From an uncultured bacterium (GTDB lineage Bacteria > Cyanobacteriota > Vampirovibrionia > Gastranaerophilales > Gastranaerophilaceae): DNA of 19,412 bases. The stretch is taken from positions 1-19,412 of the forward strand of contig CASGAK010000158.1 in NCBI GenBank assembly GCA_949299435.1, given 5' to 3'. Below are positions 1 through 7,475 of this stretch, piece by piece. The notes under the pieces are model-generated. The model was not told the DNA's origin. It saw only the letters and a program-made list of their open reading frames with translations, and made no database searches. Position 1 is the stretch's first letter; each line of letters opens with the position of its first letter. The position numbers and the translations under genes are program-made.

Positions 1-1
1 A

Positions 2-646
2 AATATGCAAGAAAAACGGACATTTATAGCTATAAAAACCGCCACGACTCTTGACGGTAAAATTGCAACAAACAAAGGTGACTCAAAATGGATTACATCA
101 GAATCCGCAAGAAACGAAGTTAAAAAAATTCGCAGCAGATATGACGCAATTATGACAAGCTCCTCTACAGTAATTGCGGATAACCCCACAATGGCTCACA
201 AAAATAAAATAATACTCGATAGAGAATTAAAAACTGATTTTTCAAATGCTGAAATTTACAAATCCGGTAACATATACGTGTTTCATGACGAATATCATAC
301 TCCGCATAAAAATTTTGCAAACATACAATTTATTTCGACTCCATCAAGTGGAAATAAACTAGATATAGATTTTATTTTAAAAAAACTTTATGAATTAAAA
401 ATTATGAGTGTACTTATGGAATCAGGAGGCATTCTAAATGGTTCGATAATAGACTACGCTGATAAAATTTATCACTTTATTGCACCTAAAATTTTAGCAG
501 ACAACAGCGGTAAATCAGCATTTGACGGAAAACAACAGCCTCTTATTGCAAATGCCGTAAATTTTCAATTTGACGAAATAAAAAATTTTCCACCCGATAT
601 TTTATTAACTTATTATCCGATAAAAAATAAACGAAAAGAGTTATAA
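2..646 (+). CDS. ribD: RibD reductase domain, 5' part cut by the window edge
   Basis: This is the C-terminal reductase (dihydrofolate-reductase-like) domain of riboflavin biosynthesis protein RibD. The family uses NADPH to reduce the ribosyl side chain of the deaminated pyrimidine intermediate in cytosolic riboflavin synthesis. Visible family motifs, numbered from the Met at base 5, are KTATTLDGKIAT with GDSKWITS (about 11-29), SSSTVIADNP (52-61), and the late block LMESGGILNGS followed by IAPKILAD. An ATG at base 5 could start a stand-alone reductase, but the frame is open to the window edge. The text just before the domain (NMQEKRTFIAIKTA) resembles the linker seen between deaminase and reductase in full-length RibD, so I treat the gene as truncated and the ATG as internal. 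The substrate-binding segment after DNP is short. The next gene follows at 8 bp, so the two are probably cotranscribed. Confidence 0.88.
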   Translation, partial: NMQEKRTFIAIKTATTLDGKIATNKGDSKWITSESARNEVKKIRSRYDAIMTSSSTVIADNPTMAHKNKIILDRELKTDFSNAEIYKSGNIYVFHDEYHTPHKNFANIQFISTPSSGNKLDIDFILKKLYELKIMSVLMESGGILNGSIIDYADKIYHFIAPKILADNSGKSAFDGKQQPLIANAVNFQFDEIKNFPPDILLTYYPIKNKRKEL

Positions 647-654
647 TAGAATTT

Positions 655-1977
655 ATGAATATAAAATATGAAAATGCGGCAGGAACATTCTATCCAAAAG
701 CCAAAGAAGAATTAAATAAACTTTTAGATATCTTACTGGAGCAAAATCAACCTGACAGCGATTTTAAAACCCGAGCTATCATAGTCCCCCATGCCGGCTA
801 TATATTCTCAGGCGGGCTATCAGCTAAATGTTTTCAATATTTAGACAGCGAAATTAAAAATATTTTTATATTTGCACCATCACACTACACAAGAATTTTT
901 GGCAGTGTAAAATCCGACTATAATGAATTTAACACCCCTCTTGGCAGTTTAGTCGTAAACACAGATATTATAAACGATTTGGATTTTGAAATAAATAACC
1001 AGCCATTTGAAAAAGAGCACTCACTTGAAGTACAATTACCTTTTATAAAAAAACTATTTCCGACAGCCAAAATTGTTCCGATAATATACGGTTGCGAAGA
1101 TTATAATAATATAAGCAAGGTGATTAGCAAATATTGGCAAGATAGACAAAATGCTTTTATAATATCATCTGATTTAAGTCATTTTTATCCTGCAAAAGAA
1201 ACCATAAAAATAGACACCTACACAGCGAACTTAATTGAGAATAATGAAATAAGAAATTTTGAAGCGGAAATGGCTTGCGGAGCGGTCGGGATTTGTGCAA
1301 TTTCAAATTTTGCAAAAGAAAAGGGCTATTCTCTTATAAGAGCAGGTCTTACAAACTCATCTGAATCCACAGGGGACACCTCAAGAACTGTCGGATATGG
1401 AGGGTGGTATTTATTTGAAGGAACTAAAGAAGAATATATTAAAAAATATTTTAGTGATTTTGTAATCAATTTATGTAAAAAAAGCATTGAAAGCGGACTG
1501 CAACTGGGGAATTCTCTACCTGAGAAATACCCTGAAGTCTTTTCTGAAATAGGTGCAAGTTTTGTAACACTTAAAATTAATAACAATTTAAGAGGCTGCA
1601 TAGGTTCGATTATAGCCCATAGAAGTTTATTCAATGATATAGCGAAGAATGCTCATTCAGCAGCTTTTTCAGATCCACGATTTTTGCCTTTGCGAATAGA
1701 GGAATTTAAAAAACTGGATATAACTGTATCACTGTTATCCAAACCTCAAAAAATCGAATTTAGTGATGAAGATAATTTATTAGAAAAACTTGTCCCCAAT
1801 AAAGATGGTCTAATTATACGTGACGGCAACTGTCAAGGAGTATATCTTCCGGACGTTTGGGAACAACTTCCTGATAAAAAGCTCTTTCTCTCATCTTTAA
1901 AGCAAAAAGCAGGTATGGCTAAAGATTACTTTAGCGAAACCTTAGAAACATTCAGATTTTATACAACTAAAATTTAA
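655..1977 (+). CDS. MEMO-AMMECR1 fusion (AmmeMemoRadiSam proteins B and A in one chain)
   Basis: Two domains are joined in 440 residues. Residues 1 to about 255 are a MEMO domain: PHAGYIFSGG (45-54), APSHYTR (74-80), EHSLEVQLPF (121-130), SSDLSHF (171-177) and a TSRTVGYGGWYLF tail. H46, H77 and C208 sit where human MEMO1 has its metal-binding His/His/Cys. Residues about 265-440 are an AMMECR1 domain with the hallmark NLRGCIGS (311-318), then FSDPRF and VWEQLPDK. In many bacteria and archaea these two proteins are encoded with, or fused to each other beside, a radical SAM protein (AmmeMemoRadiSam system). The biochemical role is unsettled; links to redox and metal chemistry and RNA modification have been proposed. 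The radical SAM partner is not in the window. The start lies 8 bp after ribD with no strong Shine-Dalgarno, so translational coupling is possible. Confidence 0.9.
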   Translation: MNIKYENAAGTFYPKAKEELNKLLDILLEQNQPDSDFKTRAIIVPHAGYIFSGGLSAKCFQYLDSEIKNIFIFAPSHYTRIFGSVKSDYNEFNTPLGSLVVNTDIINDLDFEINNQPFEKEHSLEVQLPFIKKLFPTAKIVPIIYGCEDYNNISKVISKYWQDRQNAFIISSDLSHFYPAKETIKIDTYTANLIENNEIRNFEAEMACGAVGICAISNFAKEKGYSLIRAGLTNSSESTGDTSRTVGYGGWYLFEGTKEEYIKKYFSDFVINLCKKSIESGLQLGNSLPEKYPEVFSEIGASFVTLKINNNLRGCIGSIIAHRSLFNDIAKNAHSAAFSDPRFLPLRIEEFKKLDITVSLLSKPQKIEFSDEDNLLEKLVPNKDGLIIRDGNCQGVYLPDVWEQLPDKKLFLSSLKQKAGMAKDYFSETLETFRFYTTKI

Positions 1978-2000
1978 AAACTCCGATAAAATACTGACCT

Positions 2001-2390
2001 TTACCTGATAATATCAATTTTATTCTGATTAAAATTTCTAATAGTAGATATTGCAGGTGATATATCAGTTGATGAAAAAGCTCCCGGTGTCAAAAACAAC
2101 AACTGTTCAAACCCGAATTGATTAGCTTTCATAATTTTATCCTGATTTTTGGATAATGTTACCACATCAGAATTGTACATATCATAAAAATCACCAAGTT
2201 CTTTTTTAATTTTATTTTGATTATCCAATATTGTATCTAATTTTTTATTCTGTTCCTGCAAAATATCATATACAACATCGACTTTATCATCATGATATAA
2301 ATTATAAAAACTTAGATTTTGATCTTTCATTTTTTCATAAGCCGTTTTGTTAGTAAAAGATTGAGAATAATTAACTTTTTGAACCTTCAT
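2001..2390 (-). CDS. Small coiled-coil protein downstream of dnaX, unknown function
   Basis: This 129-residue protein is not one I recognise. It has no signal peptide, membrane segment or cysteine. The central part (about 35-90) is predicted by eye to be an alpha-helical coiled coil rich in Asn, Gln, Lys and Asp. Similar short phrases recur in it: ILQEQNKKLD, ILDNQNKIKK and LSKNQDKIMK. The N-terminus (KVNYSQSF) is likely disordered. The gene starts 11 nt after the dnaX stop, and its purine-rich Shine-Dalgarno (AAAGGGAAA, just before the ATG) abuts that stop codon, so it is almost certainly the second gene of a dnaX operon. The usual dnaX neighbours ybaB and recR are not seen here. A role beside the replisome would be only a guess. 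No clear terminator follows before the facing MEMO-AMMECR1 gene, 23 bp away. Confidence 0.7.
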   Translation of the reverse strand: MKVQKVNYSQSFTNKTAYEKMKDQNLSFYNLYHDDKVDVVYDILQEQNKKLDTILDNQNKIKKELGDFYDMYNSDVVTLSKNQDKIMKANQFGFEQLLFLTPGAFSSTDISPAISTIRNFNQNKIDIIR

Positions 2391-2401
2391 ACATTTTCCC
2401 T

Positions 2402-4267
2402 TTATTCAATAACTTTACCGTCAAAAAGTTCCATCACCATATTGACGGTATCAGAGTGTATATCTGAAAAATTAGCAGTCTTTTCTTCCACACTTATATC
2501 AGAAGAATCCTCATCAGAATTTCCATACTCATCAATTTCCACTTTAACATCATCTAAAGTTGGTTTATTATCTTTCGGCTCCGTCATTTTTACCTGCGGA
2601 ACCGGATTAGACTTTGGGACGGTTACATTTCCTTGAGGTACAACATCATCAGGCTGAGGAAGTCTGACGGTAATTTTTGTATTTTCTTGCGGGTACAGCC
2701 CCTCTACTGCTTTTTGTAATACTGCCTTTTTAGAGCCAGAAACAAATTGATTTAAATAAATTTCGTTTTTAATCGATAATACAACTTCTTCAGAAGAAAT
2801 TTTAATCGGCTTAGCCCATTGTTTTAACAATGCTCTTGTAGGAGCACTGGGGACATTTGATAATAAATTTCCCCACAAAGTCAATATATCATCACTGGCT
2901 GACGCTTTTGCCTTTGGCATCGGAGCAAATTCATCACTAGAAACAGTTTCATTTTTTACAACAATGTCTTTTTCTGAAGTTATCTCGTCTTTTTTATTAA
3001 CTATGTCTGAATTTACTTTAAAATTATCTTCTTTTACAGGCTCGGGCTTTGATTCCAAAATCTTCGGTCTTACATGAGCAACTGACTCAGTTCGGGGTAT
3101 TGCAACAGCTCCGCCACCTTCTAAAGCTGACAAGCGTGCTTGCAAATCCTCCAGTTTAGTATTTTCCATAAGATTTGACATATCAATCATAGCGATTTCA
3201 AGCCATAATCGCGGATTGTTTGTTGTTTTTAGCTCTTTAATATAATTTGCACATTTATCTGTTAATGAAACAATTTGATGAGTTTCAATATTTTTCGCCT
3301 GTTCAGCTAAATCAATAATTTGCATATCATTCAGCTGAGTAATTTCAATAGCAATTTCCTTTGTACAAGTCTTTACAATCAATAGGTTTTTGAAATAATC
3401 TAGCAAATTTTGTAAAATTTGTACAGGCTCGTTACCTGAATTATAAATTTTTTCAAGAATTTCAATAGCCTGCCCCTGACTGGATACTAATATGTTATCA
3501 CACAGCTTATGAAGCAAATCAAATGATATTCTTCCTAACAGAGCATTAATATCATCAGTAGTAATTGCATTCTCACTGCTTAACACACTTAACTGATCAA
3601 GCAATGCAATACTATCTCTCATTCCACCCGCAGAATTTTTAGCAATAGTAGATAGAGCATCATCAGTTATATTAATTTTTTCGCAATCAGAAATATATCT
3701 CAAATGCTTAACTATATCAGATGTCGTAATTCTTCTGAAATCAAATCTTTGACAACGGCTTTTTATAGTATCTAAAACTTTATGCACTTCAGTCGTAGCA
3801 AGAATAAAAATAACATTTTTTGGAGGCTCTTCTAATGTTTTCAACAATGCATTAAATGCCGTAGATGAAAGCATATGGACTTCGTCTATAATATAAATTT
3901 TATATCTGCTATTAACTGGTGCATACATTACTTTTTCTAAAATATTTTGAGCATCTTCGACTTTTCTGTTACTAGCAGCATCAATTTCGATTACGTCCAT
4001 AGGAACGGAATTTGTAATATCACGACAATTTTCACACTCCCCGCAAGGTGAAATAGTCGGACCATTTACACAATTTAATGATTTAGCAAAAATTCTTGCA
4101 GTAGAAGTTTTACCTGTACCTCTAGGGCCGGTAAAAAGGTATGCATGAGATATTTTATCCATTGCAATAGCATTAGCTAAAGCTGTTTTTATATGCTCTT
4201 GTCCGACAACTTGTTCTAAAGTTTGCGGACGATATTTTCTGTATAAAGGAATATATTTTTCATTCAT
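2402..4267 (-). CDS. dnaX: DNA polymerase III subunit gamma/tau
   Basis: The clamp-loader ATPase subunit that loads the beta clamp and couples polymerase to helicase. AAA+ signatures in 621 residues: Walker A GPRGTGKTS (47-55); zinc-binding cysteines C66, C75, C78 and C81; Walker B IYIIDEVH (124-131); sensor 1 ATTEVHKV (157-164); the SRC trans-acting Arg motif (170-172); and sensor 2 GGMRDS (214-219). The clamp-loader collar spans about 240-365. A low-complexity linker rich in Pro, Lys and Glu runs about 390-470, and a tau-like domain (DDILTLWGNLLS onward, about 475-570) ends in an acidic tail. The length matches full tau. I saw no canonical frame-shift heptamer for a short gamma form and no intein, although split or intein-bearing replication genes occur in cyanobacteria. 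The start is the first of two nearby ATGs; the extended -10 just upstream suggests a leaderless message. Confidence 0.97.
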   Translation of the reverse strand: MNEKYIPLYRKYRPQTLEQVVGQEHIKTALANAIAMDKISHAYLFTGPRGTGKTSTARIFAKSLNCVNGPTISPCGECENCRDITNSVPMDVIEIDAASNRKVEDAQNILEKVMYAPVNSRYKIYIIDEVHMLSSTAFNALLKTLEEPPKNVIFILATTEVHKVLDTIKSRCQRFDFRRITTSDIVKHLRYISDCEKINITDDALSTIAKNSAGGMRDSIALLDQLSVLSSENAITTDDINALLGRISFDLLHKLCDNILVSSQGQAIEILEKIYNSGNEPVQILQNLLDYFKNLLIVKTCTKEIAIEITQLNDMQIIDLAEQAKNIETHQIVSLTDKCANYIKELKTTNNPRLWLEIAMIDMSNLMENTKLEDLQARLSALEGGGAVAIPRTESVAHVRPKILESKPEPVKEDNFKVNSDIVNKKDEITSEKDIVVKNETVSSDEFAPMPKAKASASDDILTLWGNLLSNVPSAPTRALLKQWAKPIKISSEEVVLSIKNEIYLNQFVSGSKKAVLQKAVEGLYPQENTKITVRLPQPDDVVPQGNVTVPKSNPVPQVKMTEPKDNKPTLDDVKVEIDEYGNSDEDSSDISVEEKTANFSDIHSDTVNMVMELFDGKVIE

Positions 4268-4273
4268 GCTATT

Positions 4274-4282
4274 ATTATATCA
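4274..4282 (-). promoter_or_regulatory. Extended -10 promoter of dnaX, predicting a leaderless mRNA
   Basis: On the minus strand the sequence reads TGATATAAT, a perfect TATAAT with the TGn extension. A fair -35 (TTAACC, 19-bp spacer) is possible but weak. Only 6 nt separate TATAAT from the dnaX ATG, so transcription should start at or within a base of the start codon. There is no room for a Shine-Dalgarno. Confidence 0.6.
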
Positions 4283-4307
4283 GAGTTTTATGTAAAAGGG
4301 TTAAAAT

Positions 4308-5198
4308 ATGAACATAATTAAACCTCCAAAACTAAAAAAAGGAGATACAATAGGAATACTTGCGACATCAGGTCCTATAGACACAAAAAGTATGCCTATA
4401 TTAAAAGCTATAAATCTTATACTCAGTGCAGGCTACAAAACAGTAATAAGTAATGACATCTATGCTCAAGACAGATACCTTGCCGGGTCAGATCAATTAA
4501 GACTGAAAAATCTACATGACTTTTTTGCAAATCCTAAAATAAATGCAATAATTTGTCTTAGAGGCGGATATGGTGCTTTAAGACTTATAAATAAAATTGA
4601 TTATTCAATTATCAAAAATAATCCGAAAATTTTCTGCGGATACTCAGATATCACAGCACTTAGTCTAATGTTTTTGAAAAAAGCAGGACTTATGACATAC
4701 TCAGCTCCTATGATTATGAGTGACTTTGCACTAAACCCGCCGTCTGATTATACTATAAACGAATTTTATAAAGCACTTATATCGGATAATTATTCAATAT
4801 ATGGTACAAATATTATAAGAAAAGGCACTTCCAAAGGAATTTTATGGGGAGGAAATCTTTCAACTGTCGTATCGTTATGCGGATTGGATTTTTTACCAGA
4901 TGAGCCGTTTATATTTTTTACTGAGGACATTAATGAGCCGGTATATAAAATTGACAAGATGTTCAGGCAACTGCTAAATATTGATAAATTCAAAAACAAT
5001 CTAAAAGGTCTATGTCTTGGCGAATTCTCTAGTACTGACAATAAAGAATGGCTTATTAAATTATTTAATGAATTAGCTGATGAATTGAATATCCCAACAG
5101 TATCAGGCTTTAAAATTTCCCATACAGCCTGCAAAACAACAGTACCGATAGGTGCTAATGCAACTCTATCAAATAATGAATTGATAATTTCAAAATAA
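4308..5198 (+). CDS. Muramoyltetrapeptide (LD-)carboxypeptidase, peptidase family S66
   Basis: A 296-residue S66 serine peptidase (LdcA/MccF fold). LdcA members remove the terminal D-Ala from murein tetrapeptides during cell-wall recycling; MccF members cleave microcin C-type conjugates. The order of motifs fits the family: ILATSGPID (17-25), LRGGYGALR (84-92), the nucleophile motif GYSDITAL with S113, the acidic residue E206 in FFTEDINEP, and H272 in GFKISHT. WGGNLS (180-185) is the family's GGN motif. Length is typical, and no signal peptide is seen, consistent with cytosolic recycling. A GGG-type Shine-Dalgarno (AAAAGGG) lies about 7 nt before the ATG. The gene diverges from dnaX across 40 bp. 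Recycling carboxypeptidase is favoured over microcin immunity because no peptide-antibiotic genes are nearby, but motifs alone cannot separate them. Confidence 0.9.
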   Translation: MNIIKPPKLKKGDTIGILATSGPIDTKSMPILKAINLILSAGYKTVISNDIYAQDRYLAGSDQLRLKNLHDFFANPKINAIICLRGGYGALRLINKIDYSIIKNNPKIFCGYSDITALSLMFLKKAGLMTYSAPMIMSDFALNPPSDYTINEFYKALISDNYSIYGTNIIRKGTSKGILWGGNLSTVVSLCGLDFLPDEPFIFFTEDINEPVYKIDKMFRQLLNIDKFKNNLKGLCLGEFSSTDNKEWLIKLFNELADELNIPTVSGFKISHTACKTTVPIGANATLSNNELIISK

Positions 5199-5246
5199 TT
5201 AATTTTATATTAAAAAGTACATTCCTCATATTTTTTTAAGGTAAAA

Positions 5247-5252
5247 TATAAT
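5247..5252 (+). promoter_or_regulatory. Candidate -10 box for the nifU-nifS operon
   Basis: A perfect TATAAT lies 27 nt before the nifU ATG, leaving room for a start near 5259 and the AAGGA ribosome site at about 5268-5272. No good -35 is visible at 16-18 bp, so the call is weak in AT-rich DNA. An activator or another -10 could be used. Confidence 0.3.
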
Positions 5253-5279
5253 TAAGGTTAGATAAGTAAGGAAAAAAAT

Positions 5280-6119
5280 ATGTGGGATTATTCTGAAAAA
5301 GTTATGGATCATTACAGAAATCCGAGAAATGTAGGTAAAATCGATAATGCCGATGCAATCGGTGAAGCCGGTTCTTTAGCTTGTGGTGATTCATTAAAAA
5401 TATATTTAAAAATAGAAAACGGGATTGTGACAGATGCAAAATTTCAAACATTTGGCTGCGGCTCAGCTGTTGCAAGCTCAAGCATTTTAACAGAAATGAT
5501 TATCGGAAAAACAGTCGAAGAAGTGAAAAAAATTACCAATAAAGATATAGCAGACCAACTAGGTGGATTACCTCCTGAAAAAATGCACTGCTCAGTTATG
5601 GGATATGAGGCACTGGAAGATGCTTTGGGCAATTACGATAACCTGACTGATCTTGATGAATTGAGAAATGAAAAAACAGCAGAAAAAATAGTTTGCACCT
5701 GCTTCAATGTAACAGAAAATATGATTTGGGACGCTATTAAACAAAACGGACTTAGAACAGTCGAAGATATTACTAACTATACAAAAGCAGGCGGAGCTTG
5801 CGGAAAATGCAAAGGGTTAATTCAAGATATTATTGATACATATTATAAAAAAGAAGAATCAGAAGCTCAAAAATCAACCCTTTCACCAGCTCAAAAAATT
5901 CTTAAAATAAATAATATTATTGAAACCCAAATCTCTCCTGAATTGAGAAAAGATGGCGGTGACATAACCCTTGTAGATATTGATGGAAATAAAGTTTTAG
6001 TAAAACTAAGAGGGAAATGCTCAGGGTGCAAAAATTCACACCTGACCCTTAAAGCATTTGTAGAAAGTACACTGAGAGAAACCGTTGATAAAAACATTGA
6101 TGTAATAGAGGTAGCATAA
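5280..6119 (+). CDS. nifU: NifU-type Fe-S cluster scaffold, three domains
   Basis: This 279-residue scaffold assembles Fe-S clusters from sulfur supplied by NifS. Domain order is that of classical NifU. Residues 1 to about 125 are an IscU-like domain with cluster cysteines C35, C60 and C104 (CGDS, GCGSA, MHCSVMG). A central BFD-like [2Fe-2S] domain has C139, C141, C174 and C177 (VCTCFN and GGACGKC). A C-terminal Nfu domain (about 205-275) has the CSGC pair C247 and C250. All family cysteines are present. Classical three-domain NifU is known from nitrogen fixers and from bacteria such as Helicobacter that use NIF for general Fe-S assembly. No nitrogenase gene is in view, so the general role is favoured. 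The stop overlaps the nifS start (TAATG), indicating translational coupling. Confidence 0.96.
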   Translation: MWDYSEKVMDHYRNPRNVGKIDNADAIGEAGSLACGDSLKIYLKIENGIVTDAKFQTFGCGSAVASSSILTEMIIGKTVEEVKKITNKDIADQLGGLPPEKMHCSVMGYEALEDALGNYDNLTDLDELRNEKTAEKIVCTCFNVTENMIWDAIKQNGLRTVEDITNYTKAGGACGKCKGLIQDIIDTYYKKEESEAQKSTLSPAQKILKINNIIETQISPELRKDGGDITLVDIDGNKVLVKLRGKCSGCKNSHLTLKAFVESTLRETVDKNIDVIEVA

Positions 6120-7312
6120 TGAGTTTGATATATTTGGATAATAATGCGACGACAAAAGTGGCACCTGAAGTCTTAGAGGCTATGATGCCTTATTTTAAGG
6201 AAGAATACGCAAACCCATCAAGTATTTACGAATTTGCTAAAAACTCAAATCATGCAGTACGTGATGCAAGAGGTGTAATAAAAGATTTTATAAACGCAGG
6301 TAACGAAAAAGAAATAATCTTTACCTCCTGCGGCTCAGAAAGTGCCAATACCGCAATTCAGGGCGTTTTAAATATGAATAAAAACAAACGACATATAATT
6401 ACAACAAAAGTTGAGCACCCTTGTGTTTTAAATCTTTATCAAACTTTAGAAAAACAAGGATATAAAGTAGATTATATCGGTGTAAATTCAAACGGCGAAC
6501 TGGATCTTGCACAACTTGAAGAAGCAATAAATTATGATACGGCACTTGTATCTGTTATGTATGCAAATAATGAAACAGGTGTTATATTCCCGATTGAAAA
6601 AATTTCAGAAATTATAAAATCAAAAAACAAAGAAACAAAATTCTTTGTAGATGCAGTACAAGTCGCAGGTAAAATTCCTATTGATGTACAAGCTGCAGGA
6701 ATTGATTTATTAGGCATTTCAGGACATAAATTCCATGCCCCAAAAGGTGTCGGAGCCTTATATGTAAATTCAAAAACACTTATTACACCGCTAATTATCG
6801 GCGGGCATCAGGAAAGAGGCAAAAGAGCCGGTACTGAAAATGTTCCATATATTGTCGGAATGGCTAAAGCAGCTGAATTGGCATCTGACAGCCTTAAATA
6901 TGAATTAAGCGAAGTAAAAAGACTTAGGGATAAACTTGAAAGCGGTATTTTGAAAAAAGTATTTAACGCAAGAGTCAATACCGCAATTTCCAACAGAGTT
7001 CCAAACACGACAAATATAGGGTTTGAATACATCGAAGGTGAGCTTATATTACTTCATTTAAGCGATTTAGGAATCTGTGCAAGTTCTGGAAGTGCATGTA
7101 CTTCAGGCTCTTTAGAGCCAAGCCATGTTCTGAGAGCAATGAATGTTCCTTTCACTGCAATTCATGGAAGTATTCGCTGGTCACTTTCCAGATATACGAC
7201 AGAAAAAGAAATTGATTACGTTCTTGACGTATTACCCGGAATTATTAACAAAATCACAGCTCTTTCACCTTATCAAGATGAGTTGGAAAATCTTAAAAAA
7301 CTTAGAAGTTAA
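6119..7312 (+). CDS. nifS: Cysteine desulfurase NifS
   Basis: A PLP-dependent class V aminotransferase-fold enzyme that takes sulfur from L-cysteine as a persulfide and delivers it to NifU. In 397 residues I see YLDNNATTKVAPEV at the N-terminus, H100 in VEHPCV, the PLP-contacting D178 and Q181 in FVDAVQ, the Schiff-base lysine K204 in SGHKFHAPKG, and the sulfur-carrying C327 in SSGSACTSGSLEPSHVL. The short segment around this cysteine is typical of the NifS/IscS group rather than the SufS group. The ATG overlaps the nifU stop by one base, and a hairpin terminator follows 28 nt after the stop. The pair therefore forms a compact two-gene operon. Confidence 0.96.
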   Translation: MSLIYLDNNATTKVAPEVLEAMMPYFKEEYANPSSIYEFAKNSNHAVRDARGVIKDFINAGNEKEIIFTSCGSESANTAIQGVLNMNKNKRHIITTKVEHPCVLNLYQTLEKQGYKVDYIGVNSNGELDLAQLEEAINYDTALVSVMYANNETGVIFPIEKISEIIKSKNKETKFFVDAVQVAGKIPIDVQAAGIDLLGISGHKFHAPKGVGALYVNSKTLITPLIIGGHQERGKRAGTENVPYIVGMAKAAELASDSLKYELSEVKRLRDKLESGILKKVFNARVNTAISNRVPNTTNIGFEYIEGELILLHLSDLGICASSGSACTSGSLEPSHVLRAMNVPFTAIHGSIRWSLSRYTTEKEIDYVLDVLPGIINKITALSPYQDELENLKKLRS

Positions 7313-7340
7313 TTTTAAATATTATACATAAATATAGGCT

Positions 7341-7374
7341 AAAGTAGTATGGAAATATTTTCATACTACTTTTT
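7341..7374 (+). terminator. Rho-independent terminator of nifUS
   Basis: An 11-bp perfect inverted repeat (AAAGTAGTATG at 7341-7351, CATACTACTTT at 7362-7372) encloses an AT-rich loop that can extend the stem further. It runs into a T tract at 7370-7374. The stem is AT-rich but long, and it sits just after the nifS stop. Confidence 0.75.
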
Positions 7375-7462
7375 GCTTAGGATTTTATAAGAATTTTTAC
7401 CCTTTTCAAAATCAAGACTTCGTAGAATAGTTTTTAGCAAAAACGAACCTTATTCTATGCAT

Positions 7463-7468
7463 AAGGAG
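7463..7468 (+). promoter_or_regulatory. Strong Shine-Dalgarno for the secreted repeat protein
   Basis: AAGGAG lies 7 nt before the ATG at 7476. This is one of the few perfect ribosome sites in the window, and it fixes the start of the signal peptide. Confidence 0.75.
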
Positions 7469-7475
7469 TCGTGAT

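Noticed and set aside
1978..2000. Terminator between the convergent MEMO-AMMECR1 and coiled-coil genes
   Set aside because: No inverted repeat of useful length is present in this short gap.
2319..2636. Plus-strand open frame across the 3' end of dnaX and the small coiled-coil gene
   Set aside because: It overlaps two supported minus-strand genes, and its translation is a Ser/Phe-rich shadow without motifs or a ribosome site.
2989..2995. AAAAAAG run in dnaX (minus strand), which resembles the slippery site used to make the short gamma subunit in E. coli
   Set aside because: The codons read AAT AAA AAA GAC, so the heptamer is one base out of the phase needed for -1 slippage, the base before the run is T, and no stimulatory hairpin is evident.
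2402..4267. Possible intein or split dnaX as known in some cyanobacteria
   Set aside because: The AAA+ motifs follow each other at normal spacing with no inserted block, and the total length is normal.
7143..7331. Open frame inside the 3' end of nifS, considered as a frameshifted extension
   Set aside because: nifS is full length with all motifs and a normal C-terminus, so no frameshift is needed.
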